Positions 1 to 9,213 of a DNA stretch of 64,000 nucleotides are shown here, piece after piece. Numbering within the stretch: the stretch's first letter is position 1; every line of letters begins with the position of its first letter. Position numbers and translations under genes: made by a program. The notes under the pieces are model-generated. The model saw only the letters and a list, made by a program, of their open reading frames with translations, was not told the DNA's origin and searched no databases. Source of the DNA: Flavobacterium hiemivividum (lineage in GTDB: Bacteria; Bacteroidota; Bacteroidia; Flavobacteriales; Flavobacteriaceae); assembly GCF_004349145.1 (NCBI RefSeq), contig NZ_SMFO01000001.1:682001-746000 (forward strand), in the 5' to 3' direction.

Positions 1-1396
1 TTCCGCCGTCAATAATTATGAGCTGTGGCAAAGGTTGGTTTTCATCTAGTAATCTTTTATACCTTCGATACACGACCTCAGTCATCGAAGCAAAATCATC
101 AGGACCTTCAACCGTTTTTATATTAAAATGGCGATAGTCTTTCTTACTTGGTTTTCCATCTTTAAAAACGACACAAGCCGCAACTGGATTCGTTCCTTGA
201 ATATTCGAATTATCAAAACATTCAATATGTCTTGGCTCGACCGCCAATCGCAAGTCTTTTTGCATTTGCGCCATAATCCTATTGGTATGACGGTCTGGAT
301 CTACAATTTGCAATTGCTTCAATTGTTCAATTCTATAGAATTTTGCATTTCGAATAGAAAGATCTAATATTTGTTTTTTATCCCCTAATTGCGGAACGGT
401 AATTTTTAAATTCTCACCTAATTCAACAGCAAACGGAACTATAACTTCTCTGGACAACAACTGAAAACGCTCTCGGAGTTCGATTATTGCTAATTCTAAT
501 AATTCGGCATCTGTTTCCTCCAGTTTTTTCTTGATTTCCATGGTGTGTGATCGAATAATCGAACCATGAGAAATTTGTAAAAAGTTGACATAAGCGGCAC
601 TTTCATCAGAAACTATGGAGAACACATCAATGTTCGTGATTTTCGGGTTTACAATCGTGGAGCGTGACTGATAATTCTCAAGCACTTCAATTTTTTCCTT
701 GATTTTCTGCGCTTCTTCAAAATGCATATCTCGAGCTAACTCCATCATGACTCTCTTGAAGTCTTTCATGCTCTCTTTGAAATTTCCTTTTAGTATTTCT
801 CGAATAGCGTCGACCTGACTCTGATAATTTTCTAAAGATTCAAGTCCTTCACAAGGCCCTTTACAATTGCCAATATGATATTCGAGACAAACCTTAAATT
901 TCCCACTTTCTATGTTTGATTTACTTAAATCATAATTACATGTTCTTAGTGGATACAGCTCTTTTATAAGTTCAAGAATAGTATTTACCGTTTTAAAACT
1001 TGTGTACGGACCAAAATACTCCGAACCATCTTTCACCATTCTTCGAGTAGCAAAAATTCGGGAAAAAGGCTCTTTTTTAATACAAATCCAAGGGTAACTT
1101 TTATCATCACGCAACAATACATTGTATCGCGGCTGCAAGGTTTTTATAAGGTTGTTTTCTAGTAAAAGTGCATCAGTTTCCGTAGGAACAACAATGTGTT
1201 TTATACTTACAATCTTTTTTACCAATACATTGGTTTTGGCTGTGTCATGAATTTTATTAAAATAGGAAGACACTCTTTTTTTCAAATTCTTAGCTTTCCC
1301 CACATACAAGATTTTCCCTTCTTTGTCATAGTATTGATATACACCGGGTCCATCAGGTAAGGTTTGAATTTGAAGTTCGAGCGTTGGGTTTTGCAT
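1..1396 (-). CDS. uvrC: Excinuclease ABC subunit C, 3' end cut by window edge
   Basis: The reverse frame is open from the ATG at 1396 to the window edge, giving about 465 of the roughly 600 residues usual for UvrC. UvrC makes both incisions around DNA damage bound by UvrB in nucleotide excision repair. The N-terminus carries the GIY-YIG nuclease fold (GVYQYYDKEGKILYVGKAKN, about residues 18-37), followed by the conserved RYNVLLRDDKSYPWI stretch and a Cys cluster (CLEYHIGNCKGPCEG). The UvrB-binding region would follow; the RNase H-like endonuclease and HhH domains are largely outside the window. It is transcribed divergently from the gene at 1535. The identification is firm; the only defect is the window boundary. 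Confidence 0.95.
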   Translation of the reverse strand, partial: MQNPTLELQIQTLPDGPGVYQYYDKEGKILYVGKAKNLKKRVSSYFNKIHDTAKTNVLVKKIVSIKHIVVPTETDALLLENNLIKTLQPRYNVLLRDDKSYPWICIKKEPFSRIFATRRMVKDGSEYFGPYTSFKTVNTILELIKELYPLRTCNYDLSKSNIESGKFKVCLEYHIGNCKGPCEGLESLENYQSQVDAIREILKGNFKESMKDFKRVMMELARDMHFEEAQKIKEKIEVLENYQSRSTIVNPKITNIDVFSIVSDESAAYVNFLQISHGSIIRSHTMEIKKKLEETDAELLELAIIELRERFQLLSREVIVPFAVELGENLKITVPQLGDKKQILDLSIRNAKFYRIEQLKQLQIVDPDRHTNRIMAQMQKDLRLAVEPRHIECFDNSNIQGTNPVAACVVFKDGKPSKKDYRHFNIKTVEGPDDFASMTEVVYRRYKRLLDENQPLPQLIIIDGG

Positions 1397-1534
1397 TATA
1401 ATGTTATTTCACAAAGACACATCTTAATTAAGTGAGATGTATATTGGTCTTATTAGTTTGAAGTTATTTGTCTATTTAAGTCCAAATTTACGAATAACAA
1501 ATAATAATCTCTAATTTTGATTTTTTAATCCACC

Positions 1535-2509
1535 ATGAAAAACACAAAACCCATATTCATTTTAGGAGAATCTATTCTGCCAGGCGAAAGCAAAACAGTG
1601 GATATGGAAATTGCTAAACTGCACAACACGGCAGAGCTAAAAATTCCAATAATTATCCATCGTTCTAAAATCGAAGGTCCTACTGTCCTTTTTTCAGCGG
1701 GAATTCATGGTGATGAAATCAATGGAGTGGAGATTGTTCGCCAACTTATCAGTAAGAAAATTAACAAACCTACAAGAGGAACAATCATTTGCATTCCTGT
1801 TATTAACATGTTTGGCTTCCTTAATAAAAGCAGGAAGTTCCCTGATGGCCGAGATTTGAATCGTGTTTTTCCAGGGCGTAAAAAAGGTTCTCTGGCCAGC
1901 CGCTTTGCCTACCACATGAATACTGAAATTATGCCCTTAGTTGATTACGCTGTAGATTTTCACTCGGGAGGTGCAAGCCGTTTCAACGCTCCACAGATTC
2001 GAATTGCTCCTGACAGCCCCGAATTAGTAACATTAGCCAATGTGTTTAACGCTCCATTTACACTGTTTTCTAAAAACGTTGCTGGTTCCTTTAGGAATTC
2101 TAGTGAAGCGTTGAATGTAAAAATGTTGCTTTTTGAAGGCGGAAAATCGCTTAATATTAATACGGCTGTTTCAGACTCTGGCGTTCATGGTGCAAAAAGA
2201 ATACTGAGGTATCTTGACATGTTAGGACCAGAACACGCTATTGAGGAACCAGAGTCGAATACCATTTATATTGAAAAATCATCTTGGATACGAGCGCAAT
2301 GTTCCGGTTTATTGCACGATAATGGTTGTATAGGTCGCTATGTTCAAAAAGGAACACTACTTGCTATCATTACAGATCCCTTTGGCGAATTTGAACGAAC
2401 CGTAAACGCGCCTAATGAAGGCTACATCATAAACGCAAATCTTTCTCCAATTGTTTATCAGGGTGATGCTATTTATCATATATCTAAAAAAATTGCAGAT
2501 GGAAAATAA
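1535..2509 (+). CDS. Succinylglutamate desuccinylase/aspartoacylase family zinc hydrolase
   Basis: A 324-residue M14-like zinc deacylase. The metal site is visible as H58-G-D-E61 (AGIHGDEINGVEI) and H143 in DFHSGG, with the family motif GRDLNRVFPG between them. Members remove acyl or amide groups from small N-acyl amino acids or modified peptides; the substrate here cannot be told from sequence, and the family name does not imply arginine catabolism because no ast genes are near. No signal peptide, so probably cytoplasmic. A TAATTTTG box (1512-1519) lies just upstream and could be a -7 element, but no matching -33 box is obvious. The stop codon overlaps the start of the next gene, suggesting a two-gene operon. 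Confidence 0.85.
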   Translation: MKNTKPIFILGESILPGESKTVDMEIAKLHNTAELKIPIIIHRSKIEGPTVLFSAGIHGDEINGVEIVRQLISKKINKPTRGTIICIPVINMFGFLNKSRKFPDGRDLNRVFPGRKKGSLASRFAYHMNTEIMPLVDYAVDFHSGGASRFNAPQIRIAPDSPELVTLANVFNAPFTLFSKNVAGSFRNSSEALNVKMLLFEGGKSLNINTAVSDSGVHGAKRILRYLDMLGPEHAIEEPESNTIYIEKSSWIRAQCSGLLHDNGCIGRYVQKGTLLAIITDPFGEFERTVNAPNEGYIINANLSPIVYQGDAIYHISKKIADGK

Positions 2510-3071
2510 TAAAAAAGTTTTACGAAAGAAATACAAAAATCTAAGACAGAAACTTTCTATCACCGAAATAGAAGAGTTGAGTTTGACTGTTGCCAATAAA
2601 CTACTAACACTTCCTATTTGGCAAAAAACCTATTTTCATATTTTCTTACCTATAACAGAACATAAAGAAGTCGATACTGAATTCATTTTGCATATGCTTT
2701 CTGGCAAAGACAAGGAAATTATTATTTCTAAAAGCGATTTTGAGACCAGAAAAATGATGCATTATCTACTGACAGATAATACCAAAATCAAGAAAAACGA
2801 ATATAATATTCCAGAACCTGTTGATGGTATCGAAGTGCCTTCTAACAAAATAGAAGTTGTTTTTGTTCCGCTTTTAGCCTTCGATAAAAAAGGACATCGC
2901 GTGGGTTATGGAAAAGGTTTTTATGATAAATTCCTCTCTGAATGTAAACCCGAAACGATTAAAATTGGACTTTCCTTCTTTGATGCCGAAGAGCTGATCG
3001 ATGATGTACATGAAGGAGATATGAAATTGGATTATTGCATTACTCCAAAAAATAATTATAAGTTCAAATAA
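2499..3071 (+). CDS. 5-formyltetrahydrofolate cyclo-ligase
   Basis: Converts 5-formyl-THF to 5,10-methenyl-THF with ATP, returning a folate storage form to the one-carbon pool. I chose ATG 2499 (MENNKKVLRKKYKNLR), which overlaps the upstream stop by 11 nt and gives 190 residues, normal for the family; an upstream in-frame ATG at 2451 would add 16 residues lying inside the previous gene. The basic N-terminal R/K-rich helix and the phosphate/Mg-binding motif GYGKGFYDKFLSE near residue 145 are diagnostic. It is translationally coupled to the zinc deacylase, which suggests co-expression, not necessarily a common pathway. Confidence 0.92.
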   Translation: MENNKKVLRKKYKNLRQKLSITEIEELSLTVANKLLTLPIWQKTYFHIFLPITEHKEVDTEFILHMLSGKDKEIIISKSDFETRKMMHYLLTDNTKIKKNEYNIPEPVDGIEVPSNKIEVVFVPLLAFDKKGHRVGYGKGFYDKFLSECKPETIKIGLSFFDAEELIDDVHEGDMKLDYCITPKNNYKFK

Positions 3072-3109
3072 TAACACTTAAATTCGCAGTCTAAAAAATA
3101 ATATAAATT

Positions 3110-3307
3110 ATGAAAGTTACTAAAACTTCAAAATTTGCTGTAACCCTACTGGTTATTCTGTTTACTGTGTCATTGTCAAGCTGTAGCTTCAGAACAACAA
3201 CACACAGTTCAAATTACAAAGCGAAAAGAATCCCACCAGGGCAAGCCAAAAAAATTAATGGCGATAAAAGTGCAAAACACTACGCGCCAGGACATAACAA
3301 AAGATAA
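3110..3307 (+). CDS. Small lipoprotein with PPGQAKK/APGHNK motifs
   Basis: A 65-residue protein with an N-terminal signal and lipobox LSSC (Cys25), followed by a short basic tail with PPGQAKKINGDKSAKHYAPGHNK. Small Bacteroidetes lipoproteins with PPGQ/APGxxK repeats are common; I recall some being labelled quinol oxidase subunit 4 in databases, but nothing here supports an oxidase role. Probably lipid-anchored in the envelope. It is followed at once by a strong intrinsic terminator, so it ends a short transcript that may start at the zinc deacylase. Function unknown. Confidence 0.75.
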   Translation: MKVTKTSKFAVTLLVILFTVSLSSCSFRTTTHSSNYKAKRIPPGQAKKINGDKSAKHYAPGHNKR

Positions 3308-3625
3308 AAAAAAGACCAATCCTATACTGCCCCAAAAAATTAGACACTATTTGGGGCATTTTTTATGGAAAAAAGTCAAATATTAGCGGCATTTAAACTG
3401 GCATGTAGAACTAGTTAGCAAACAGCGCTATTGCTGTCTGTTTTTAGCTAAAAAAAAGGACAGTCTATTCAAAAGAAAGTGCTTTCTATTTATTAAATAC
3501 TTAAGAAATATTTTGTGAGAATAATTTTAACATTCTGTAGTAATTATCTGAAATAATATTAATTTAGCTTCGAAATTCAAGAAAAGCACTAACGATAAAA
3601 AACACCATTTCAACACAACTTACAA
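3308..3625. other. 318-bp intergenic region: terminator plus possible IS-end remnant
   Basis: This gap holds the terminator at 3328-3364. The same bases (CTGCCCCAAAAAATTAGACA, starting 3327) look like the ends of IS3-family elements as I remember them. A 17-codon frame starting at ATG 3365 (MEKSQILAAFKLACRTS, stop at 3416-3418) is vaguely like the start of an IS3 OrfA protein. A short dyad (ACAGC/GCTGT) follows near 3424-3439. No gene is supported. The remainder is AT-rich DNA leading to the next start at 3626. Confidence 0.4.
3328..3364 (+). terminator. Intrinsic terminator after the small lipoprotein
   Basis: Perfect 9-bp stem TGCCCCAAA (3328-3336) / TTTGGGGCA (3350-3358) with a 13-nt loop, followed by a T run. 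It lies 20 bp after the stop at 3307. Confidence 0.75.
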
Positions 3626-4213
3626 ATGAAAAGAACAATAACTTTCCTGTTTTTAGGACTAACCTTAGGCGCAAACGCTCAAAATAATTCTGTTGAAAAA
3701 TCAATGTTTGGAATTCAAACTGGACTTGTCGGAATCTGGCTTAACAACGAAACTAAGTTATCCAATAGTATTGCTTTAAGAACCGAAATAGGAATGGAAC
3801 ATGATTTTACAGTAGGTGATCATTATGATGGAGCTGGATTCATCTTACAACCGGTACTAACAATAGAACCAAGATATTATTATAATTTAGAAAAAAGAAA
3901 TACTAAAAGCTATGTAACAACTAAAAATAGTGGAAATTATATTTCGATCAAAACGAGCTATCATCCAGATTGGTTTGTTTTGGGCTTAGATGATAAAATA
4001 ACGAAAACCGCAGATCTTGCTATTATCCCTACTTGGGGAATAAAACGACAAATAGGCAGCCATTTTACTTATGAAACAGCAATTGGATTAGGTTACCGTG
4101 TCGTCTACCTGAAAGAAAATTATAACAATGGTAATTACCAGAATGTAGATGGAGCCGAAAAAAGAAACCAATACACTCCACATTTCCACCTAAGAATTGG
4201 TTATACTTTATAA
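3626..4213 (+). CDS. Secreted beta-rich outer-membrane-type protein
   Basis: 195 residues with a signal peptide (MKRTITFLFLGLTLGANA, cleavage before QNN) and then alternating hydrophobic/polar strands rich in aromatic residues, ending in Tyr-Thr-Leu after a strand (FHLRIGYTL). This is the pattern of a small outer-membrane beta-barrel. I do not recognise a named family. The middle contains repeated Gly/Tyr strands (YYYNLEKR, GYRVVYLKENYNNGNY). No enzyme motif is visible. It stands alone, with an AT-rich leader and an unrelated membrane protein downstream. Confidence 0.7.
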   Translation: MKRTITFLFLGLTLGANAQNNSVEKSMFGIQTGLVGIWLNNETKLSNSIALRTEIGMEHDFTVGDHYDGAGFILQPVLTIEPRYYYNLEKRNTKSYVTTKNSGNYISIKTSYHPDWFVLGLDDKITKTADLAIIPTWGIKRQIGSHFTYETAIGLGYRVVYLKENYNNGNYQNVDGAEKRNQYTPHFHLRIGYTL

Positions 4214-4297
4214 AAAAGGAATAACCAAGCTTTGATGTTTAGGTTAATTTATTTTTTAGGTTCGTTCCGTACAGACAATAAAAAAAAAGCTAAAAAA

Positions 4298-4831
4298 ATG
4301 AGCCTCAGAATAGACAAACAAAAGAGCATTCAAAAAGAAAGAATGATATTCAAACCAAATTGGGAATACGTTCTAGAAAAGATTTTCGAAATTCTTGTTT
4401 ACTCAACTTGGAGTATTTTCACGATATTATTGATACTAAACCCTAAAAATGCAGTAAGTGAATTCGGGACAATTGCACTTATTTCTTTAAATGTCATTGT
4501 CTTGGTTTCTTGGTATTATATTTATAAGCTTCTAAAAATTGAAATGCCAAACCCGGATAAAGACAGAAAAATATTTGTTGAAATTTTATCAAAAAGATTC
4601 CTTGATTTACAGATTAATGACACTGGTTTATAGATGTTAAGAAGTAAAAAAAATAATGGTTTATTTAGTTGGGAAAAATCATTAACAGTACTGTTTAACG
4701 GAAATCATATCTTTATAAACTTAATCACTTTAGGTCGAAATGAAACTAAATCTCCTTTTCATTCCATATTAAATTATTTAAAACTAAGAAGTATTGCAAA
4801 GGAATTTAAAACTTTGATCAACGACAAATAG
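4298..4831 (+). pseudogene. Two-TM hypothetical protein split by an in-frame amber codon
   Basis: Two frames abut in the same phase. The first runs from ATG 4298 (MSLRIDKQKS; an upstream ATG at 4232 is possible) to TAG at 4631-4633, and the second opens with ATG right after it, ending at 4831. Read through, they give one protein of about 177 residues: a basic N-terminus, two transmembrane helices (about residues 25-45 and 55-75), then a charged cytoplasmic tail with RKIFVEILSKRFLDL and, past the stop, NHIFINLITLGRNETKSPFH. The tail reads as one continuous domain, so this is most simply one gene with a nonsense mutation, or a sequencing error. Function unknown. The two pieces could also be made separately because an ATG follows the stop. 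Confidence 0.6.
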
Positions 4832-5056
4832 CAATTAAAAATCTAGCAAATTAATTTTCAAAACCCACTAAATTATTTTTCGGGGATTCCTTTTTTTGAG
4901 ACTATTGTCGTTTTTGTCGCTATTACCTTAATTTTTCATAACAAATAAGCTCCGTTTCCTTTGATTTATCTGCAACTAATTAAGAAATCAGAACTGTTTC
5001 TTCAATAGTGATTGTTATTTTTACGTTAAACAAAACAATTATAAATTCAACCAAAA

Positions 5057-8000
5057 ATGAAAACAAAATTCTGGAATGGTAAACCTATTGCCAGCGTTTT
5101 ATTTGCTGTAGCCTCAAGCATCTCAATCAGCAATCTTCAAGCGCAACAACTCAACGAAAATCAATCTATTAATACAATATCACAGTCCAATGTAAAAGTT
5201 ACTGGAGCAGCAAAAATTAATCCTACCACTATTGAAGTTACTTTTTCAAACAATCAAAAAATGCTTTTCGATTTTTATGGCGATAACATTTTTAGATTGT
5301 TCCAAGATAATTCTGGAAAAGCAATGCGCACTCCAGAAGCAAAGCAGGAAGCACATATATTAGTAGATAATCCAAGAAAATCGGTTGCTTCTTTGAATAT
5401 TAATGATCAAGTAAAAGACTTGGTTATTTCGACTGCAGCAATCGAAATTGTTTTTGACAAAAACACCTCTTTATTCAAAATAATCAATTCGAAAACTAAA
5501 GCTGTTATTGTTGAAGAAACGGCTCTTCCTGCATTTGAAGAAAAGCAAGTTACGCTAACTCTAAAAGAAAACCCAACAGAATATTTCTATGGTGGTGGTG
5601 TTCAAAACGGTCGTTTTTCACATAAAGGAAAAGCGATTGCTATCGAAAACCAAAACAGTTGGACTGATGGCGGCGTGGCTTCGCCAAATCCTTACTATTG
5701 GTCTTCTAATGGATACGGAATGATGTGGTACACGTTCAAAAAGGGGAAATATGATTTTGGTGCTAAAGCAAAAGGTAGCGTACAGCTTTCACATGAAACG
5801 GATTATTTAGATGTTTTCTTTATGATTAATGAACCGGTATCAGGTTTGCTGAATGATTTTTACCAGTTGACAGGGAATCCGGTTTTGTTACCAAAATTTG
5901 GTTTTTACGAAGGACATTTGAATGCTTACAACCGTGATTATTGGAAAGAATCACCAAAAGGAATTTTATTTGAAGACGGAAAAACCTATTCCGAAAGTCA
6001 AAAAGATGATACCGGTATCAAAGAATCTTTAAATGGCGAAAAAAATAATTATCAATTCTCCGCTCGTGGCGTTATCGATCGCTATAAAAAACACGATATG
6101 CCGTTAGGTTGGATTTTACCAAATGATGGTTATGGAGCTGGTTATGGTCAAACCGAAACTTTGGATGGAAACATTCAAAACTTAAAAAGCTTAGGCGATT
6201 ATGCTCGAAAAAACGGGGTCGAAATTGGTCTTTGGACACAATCTGATCTGCATCCAAAAGAGGGAATTAGTGCGTTATTGCAGAGAGATATCATCAAAGA
6301 AGTTAGAGACGCCGGCGTTCGTGTGCTTAAAACTGATGTGGCGTGGGTTGGAGAAGGATATTCTTTTGGGCTAAATGGCGTTGCCGATGCGGGAATTATT
6401 ATGCCAAAATACGGTAATGATGCAAGACCTTTTATCATTTCGCTTGACGGATGGGCCGGAACACAGCGTTACGCAACTATTTGGTCGGGTGATCAAACGG
6501 GCGGCGTTTGGGAATACATTCGTTTTCACATTCCTACTTATTTAGGTTCTGGATTATCAGGACAACCTAACATTACCTCGGATGTGGATGGAATTTTTGG
6601 AGGTAAAAACCCAATTGTAAACACTAGAGATTTCCAGTGGAAAACCTTTACGCCTATGCAATTGAACATGGACGGTTGGGGTTCTAACCCAAAATATCCG
6701 CATGCTTTAGACGAACCGGTGACTTCTATCAACAGACATTATCTAAAATTAAAATCGGAACTTATGCCATACGCATATAGTATTGCAAAGGAAGCCGTAG
6801 ATGGTTTACCAATTATCAGACCGATGTTTTTAGAATCCAAAAATGCCTATACCCAAGGAAAAGCAACCCAATACCAATTTATGTATGGGCCAAATTTCTT
6901 AGTGGCACCTATTTATCAAGCAACAAAATCAGATGATAAAGGAAATGATATCCGCAACGGAATCTATTTGCCAGAAGGAACTTGGGTTGATTATTTTAAC
7001 GGTGAAAAATACGAAGGAAATCGCATCATCAATCAATTTGAAAGTCCAGTGTGGAAATTGCCTGTTTTTGTAAAAAATGGTGCTATTATTCCAATGGTGA
7101 ATCCAAATAATAATGTGGCTGAAATCAATACGAAATTGCGTATTTATGAAATTTATCCTGAAGGGAAGTCGTCGTTTACAGAATACGATGACGATGGAGT
7201 TTCTGAAGGGTATAAAGCTGGAAAAGGAACTTTAACAGTAATCCAATCGGAAGTTAAAAAAGATAAAGCTATCATCACAATCCAGCCCACAAAAGGAGAT
7301 TTTAATGGTTTTATAAAAGAAAAAGTAACCGAATTTAAGATTAATGTAACGCAACAGCCTAAAAAACTGATGGCTAAAATTGGCAACAGTAAAACTAAAT
7401 TGGCAAAGGCAATTTCGCTAGCAGATTATGTAAGTAAAGAAAATGTATATTTCTATAATGCTGCCCCAAATTTGAACCAGTTTGCAACAAAAGGAAGTGA
7501 ATTTGAAAATGTAAAAATTACTAAAAACCCACAGATTTTAGTAAAATTAGCTTCGACTAATACTACTAAAAATGGAGTAACTGTTGAAGTAAAAGGTTTC
7601 CGTTTTGCACCTGCTGATAGTTATAAATTAACTAACGGAGTTTTAACAGCCCCAACAAACGCGTCAGTTTCTGATGCGAATGCAGAACCTTATACTTTGA
7701 AACCAACTTGGAATAAAGTCACTAATGCTGATTTCTACGAAGTGGAATTCAACGGGATGCTTTATACGACTATCAAAGGGACTGAATTATTGTTTGATGG
7801 CTTAAATGCTGAAACTGATTATAGTTTTAAAGTACGTGCAGTAAACAAAAGCGGGAATTCTGCTTGGACAACATTCGACGCAAAAACGAAGAATAATCCT
7901 CTAGAATTTGCTATAAAAGGAATCACCGCAACATTGAATGTAGCAGATCAAGATGGTTCTGGAATCGAGCAGTTATTTGATTATGATGAGGCTAATATGT

Positions 8001-8920
8001 GGCATACCAAATGGGATGCAAATGCAATTCCTTTTGAAATGATTATTGATTTAAACACCATCAATCAATTAGATCGATTCGATTATTTACCAAGAATGAG
8101 TGGTGGAAATGGTAATTTACGAAAAGGAAAAGTATATTACAGCCATGACAAACAGGATTGGACTGAAGCTGGTGAATTTGAATGGAAAAATAATTCTGAC
8201 GTTAAAACCTTTATATTTAGCAACCAACTAACAGCTCGCTTTATAAAAATTACTGTTAGCGAAGGAGTTGGCAATTTTGGTACTGGCCGCGAATTATATG
8301 TTTTCAAAGCTCCAGGAACGGAAAGTTACCGTCCAGGAGACATCAACAATGATCGATTGATTGATAGAAATGACCTTACCTCATACATCAACTATATGGG
8401 CTTACGTCAAGGTGATGCTGATTTTGAAGGATATGTAAGTAATGGAGATGTGAACAAAAACAAGCTAATTGACGCTTACGATGTTTCAGTAGTGGCTACT
8501 CAAATTGATGGCGGAATTAGCGATGCTAAAATTGAAAATTTGGCTGGAAAACTTGCCTTGACTACAGCCAAACAGAGCTATAATAAAGAGGAGATCATCG
8601 AAGTTAAAGTTTCGGGTATAAACCTGAAATCAGTAAATGCGTTGAGTTTTGCACTTCCATACAGCACGAAAGACTATGAATTTGTTGGAATCCAACCTTT
8701 GAATACTAAGAAAATGGAGAACTTAACTAACGACCGATTACACTCTAACGGTGAAAAAGTATTGTATCCTGCTTTTATCAACCTTGGAAAACAAGAAGCG
8801 CTCGAAGGAAATTCAGACTTGTTTATCATTAAGTTGAAAGCCAAACAAAAAGTAAACTTCAATTTGAAGCCATTGCAAATGATGTTAGTGGACAAAAATT
8901 TGAATACACTTAAATTATAG
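5057..8920 (+). CDS. Secreted multidomain GH31 glycosidase with FN3, discoidin-like, dockerin-like and cohesin-like domains
   Basis: 1287 residues, signal peptide (cleavage near residue 31, NLQA-Q). An N-terminal mutarotase-like domain precedes a (beta/alpha)8 GH31 catalytic domain. The probable nucleophile is D427 (VLKTDVAWVG) and the acid/base D479 (RYATIWSGDQTG). A beta domain (YDDDGVSEGY) follows. Further on are an FN3-like module (about 864-947), an F5/8C-type carbohydrate-binding module (about 950-1085), two dockerin-like calcium repeats (GDINNDRLIDRNDL about 1094, GDVNKNKLIDAYDV about 1130) and a cohesin-like beta domain to the end. GH31 enzymes hydrolyse alpha-glucosides, alpha-xylosides or alpha-galactosides; the substrate is not determined here. 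No typical T9SS C-terminal domain is seen. No SusCD or other glycan-degrading genes are adjacent, so it is not part of an obvious PUL. Confidence 0.88.
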   Translation: MKTKFWNGKPIASVLFAVASSISISNLQAQQLNENQSINTISQSNVKVTGAAKINPTTIEVTFSNNQKMLFDFYGDNIFRLFQDNSGKAMRTPEAKQEAHILVDNPRKSVASLNINDQVKDLVISTAAIEIVFDKNTSLFKIINSKTKAVIVEETALPAFEEKQVTLTLKENPTEYFYGGGVQNGRFSHKGKAIAIENQNSWTDGGVASPNPYYWSSNGYGMMWYTFKKGKYDFGAKAKGSVQLSHETDYLDVFFMINEPVSGLLNDFYQLTGNPVLLPKFGFYEGHLNAYNRDYWKESPKGILFEDGKTYSESQKDDTGIKESLNGEKNNYQFSARGVIDRYKKHDMPLGWILPNDGYGAGYGQTETLDGNIQNLKSLGDYARKNGVEIGLWTQSDLHPKEGISALLQRDIIKEVRDAGVRVLKTDVAWVGEGYSFGLNGVADAGIIMPKYGNDARPFIISLDGWAGTQRYATIWSGDQTGGVWEYIRFHIPTYLGSGLSGQPNITSDVDGIFGGKNPIVNTRDFQWKTFTPMQLNMDGWGSNPKYPHALDEPVTSINRHYLKLKSELMPYAYSIAKEAVDGLPIIRPMFLESKNAYTQGKATQYQFMYGPNFLVAPIYQATKSDDKGNDIRNGIYLPEGTWVDYFNGEKYEGNRIINQFESPVWKLPVFVKNGAIIPMVNPNNNVAEINTKLRIYEIYPEGKSSFTEYDDDGVSEGYKAGKGTLTVIQSEVKKDKAIITIQPTKGDFNGFIKEKVTEFKINVTQQPKKLMAKIGNSKTKLAKAISLADYVSKENVYFYNAAPNLNQFATKGSEFENVKITKNPQILVKLASTNTTKNGVTVEVKGFRFAPADSYKLTNGVLTAPTNASVSDANAEPYTLKPTWNKVTNADFYEVEFNGMLYTTIKGTELLFDGLNAETDYSFKVRAVNKSGNSAWTTFDAKTKNNPLEFAIKGITATLNVADQDGSGIEQLFDYDEANMWHTKWDANAIPFEMIIDLNTINQLDRFDYLPRMSGGNGNLRKGKVYYSHDKQDWTEAGEFEWKNNSDVKTFIFSNQLTARFIKITVSEGVGNFGTGRELYVFKAPGTESYRPGDINNDRLIDRNDLTSYINYMGLRQGDADFEGYVSNGDVNKNKLIDAYDVSVVATQIDGGISDAKIENLAGKLALTTAKQSYNKEEIIEVKVSGINLKSVNALSFALPYSTKDYEFVGIQPLNTKKMENLTNDRLHSNGEKVLYPAFINLGKQEALEGNSDLFIIKLKAKQKVNFNLKPLQMMLVDKNLNTLKL

Positions 8921-8957
8921 TAACCCCTTTTACTTGTTGAATCAAGTGATTAATTTC

Positions 8958-8995
8958 CTAAAAGTCCTTTCTCATTCGTGAGAAAGGACTTTTAG
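8958..8995 (+). terminator. Intrinsic terminator after the GH31 gene
   Basis: Perfect 16-bp stem CTAAAAGTCCTTTCTC / GAGAAAGGACTTTTAG with a 6-nt loop (ATTCGT), followed by a short T-rich stretch, 38 bp after the GH31 stop. Confidence 0.85.
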
Positions 8996-9146
8996 TTTAT
9001 TAGAATTTTACTAAAATGAATTAAGGATACTCTTTAATCACACTCGGATAAACTCACTATAGTTATAAATACTAACAGTAATTTAAACTTGTCCAGATAG
9101 AATAAAGCTTGTCCTGTAGTAGAAGTATCCCTGTCAACAATTAACA

Positions 9147-9180
9147 AAAAGCCCTCTCGATCGCTATCAAGAGGGCTTTT
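9147..9180. terminator. Bidirectional terminator between GH31 gene and lspA
   Basis: Perfect 11-bp stem AAAAGCCCTCT / AGAGGGCTTTT with T runs on both strands. It lies 34 bp from the lspA stop (minus) and backs up the GH31 terminator (plus). Confidence 0.85.
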
Positions 9181-9213
9181 ATGTTTTTAGTAAAAGTAGA
9201 ACTATAAGATAGT

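Noticed and set aside
1419..1440. ACATCT/AGATGT dyad around TTAATTAA upstream of uvrC considered as an operator
   Set aside because: Such AT-rich dyads are expected by chance here; no second site or regulator supports it.
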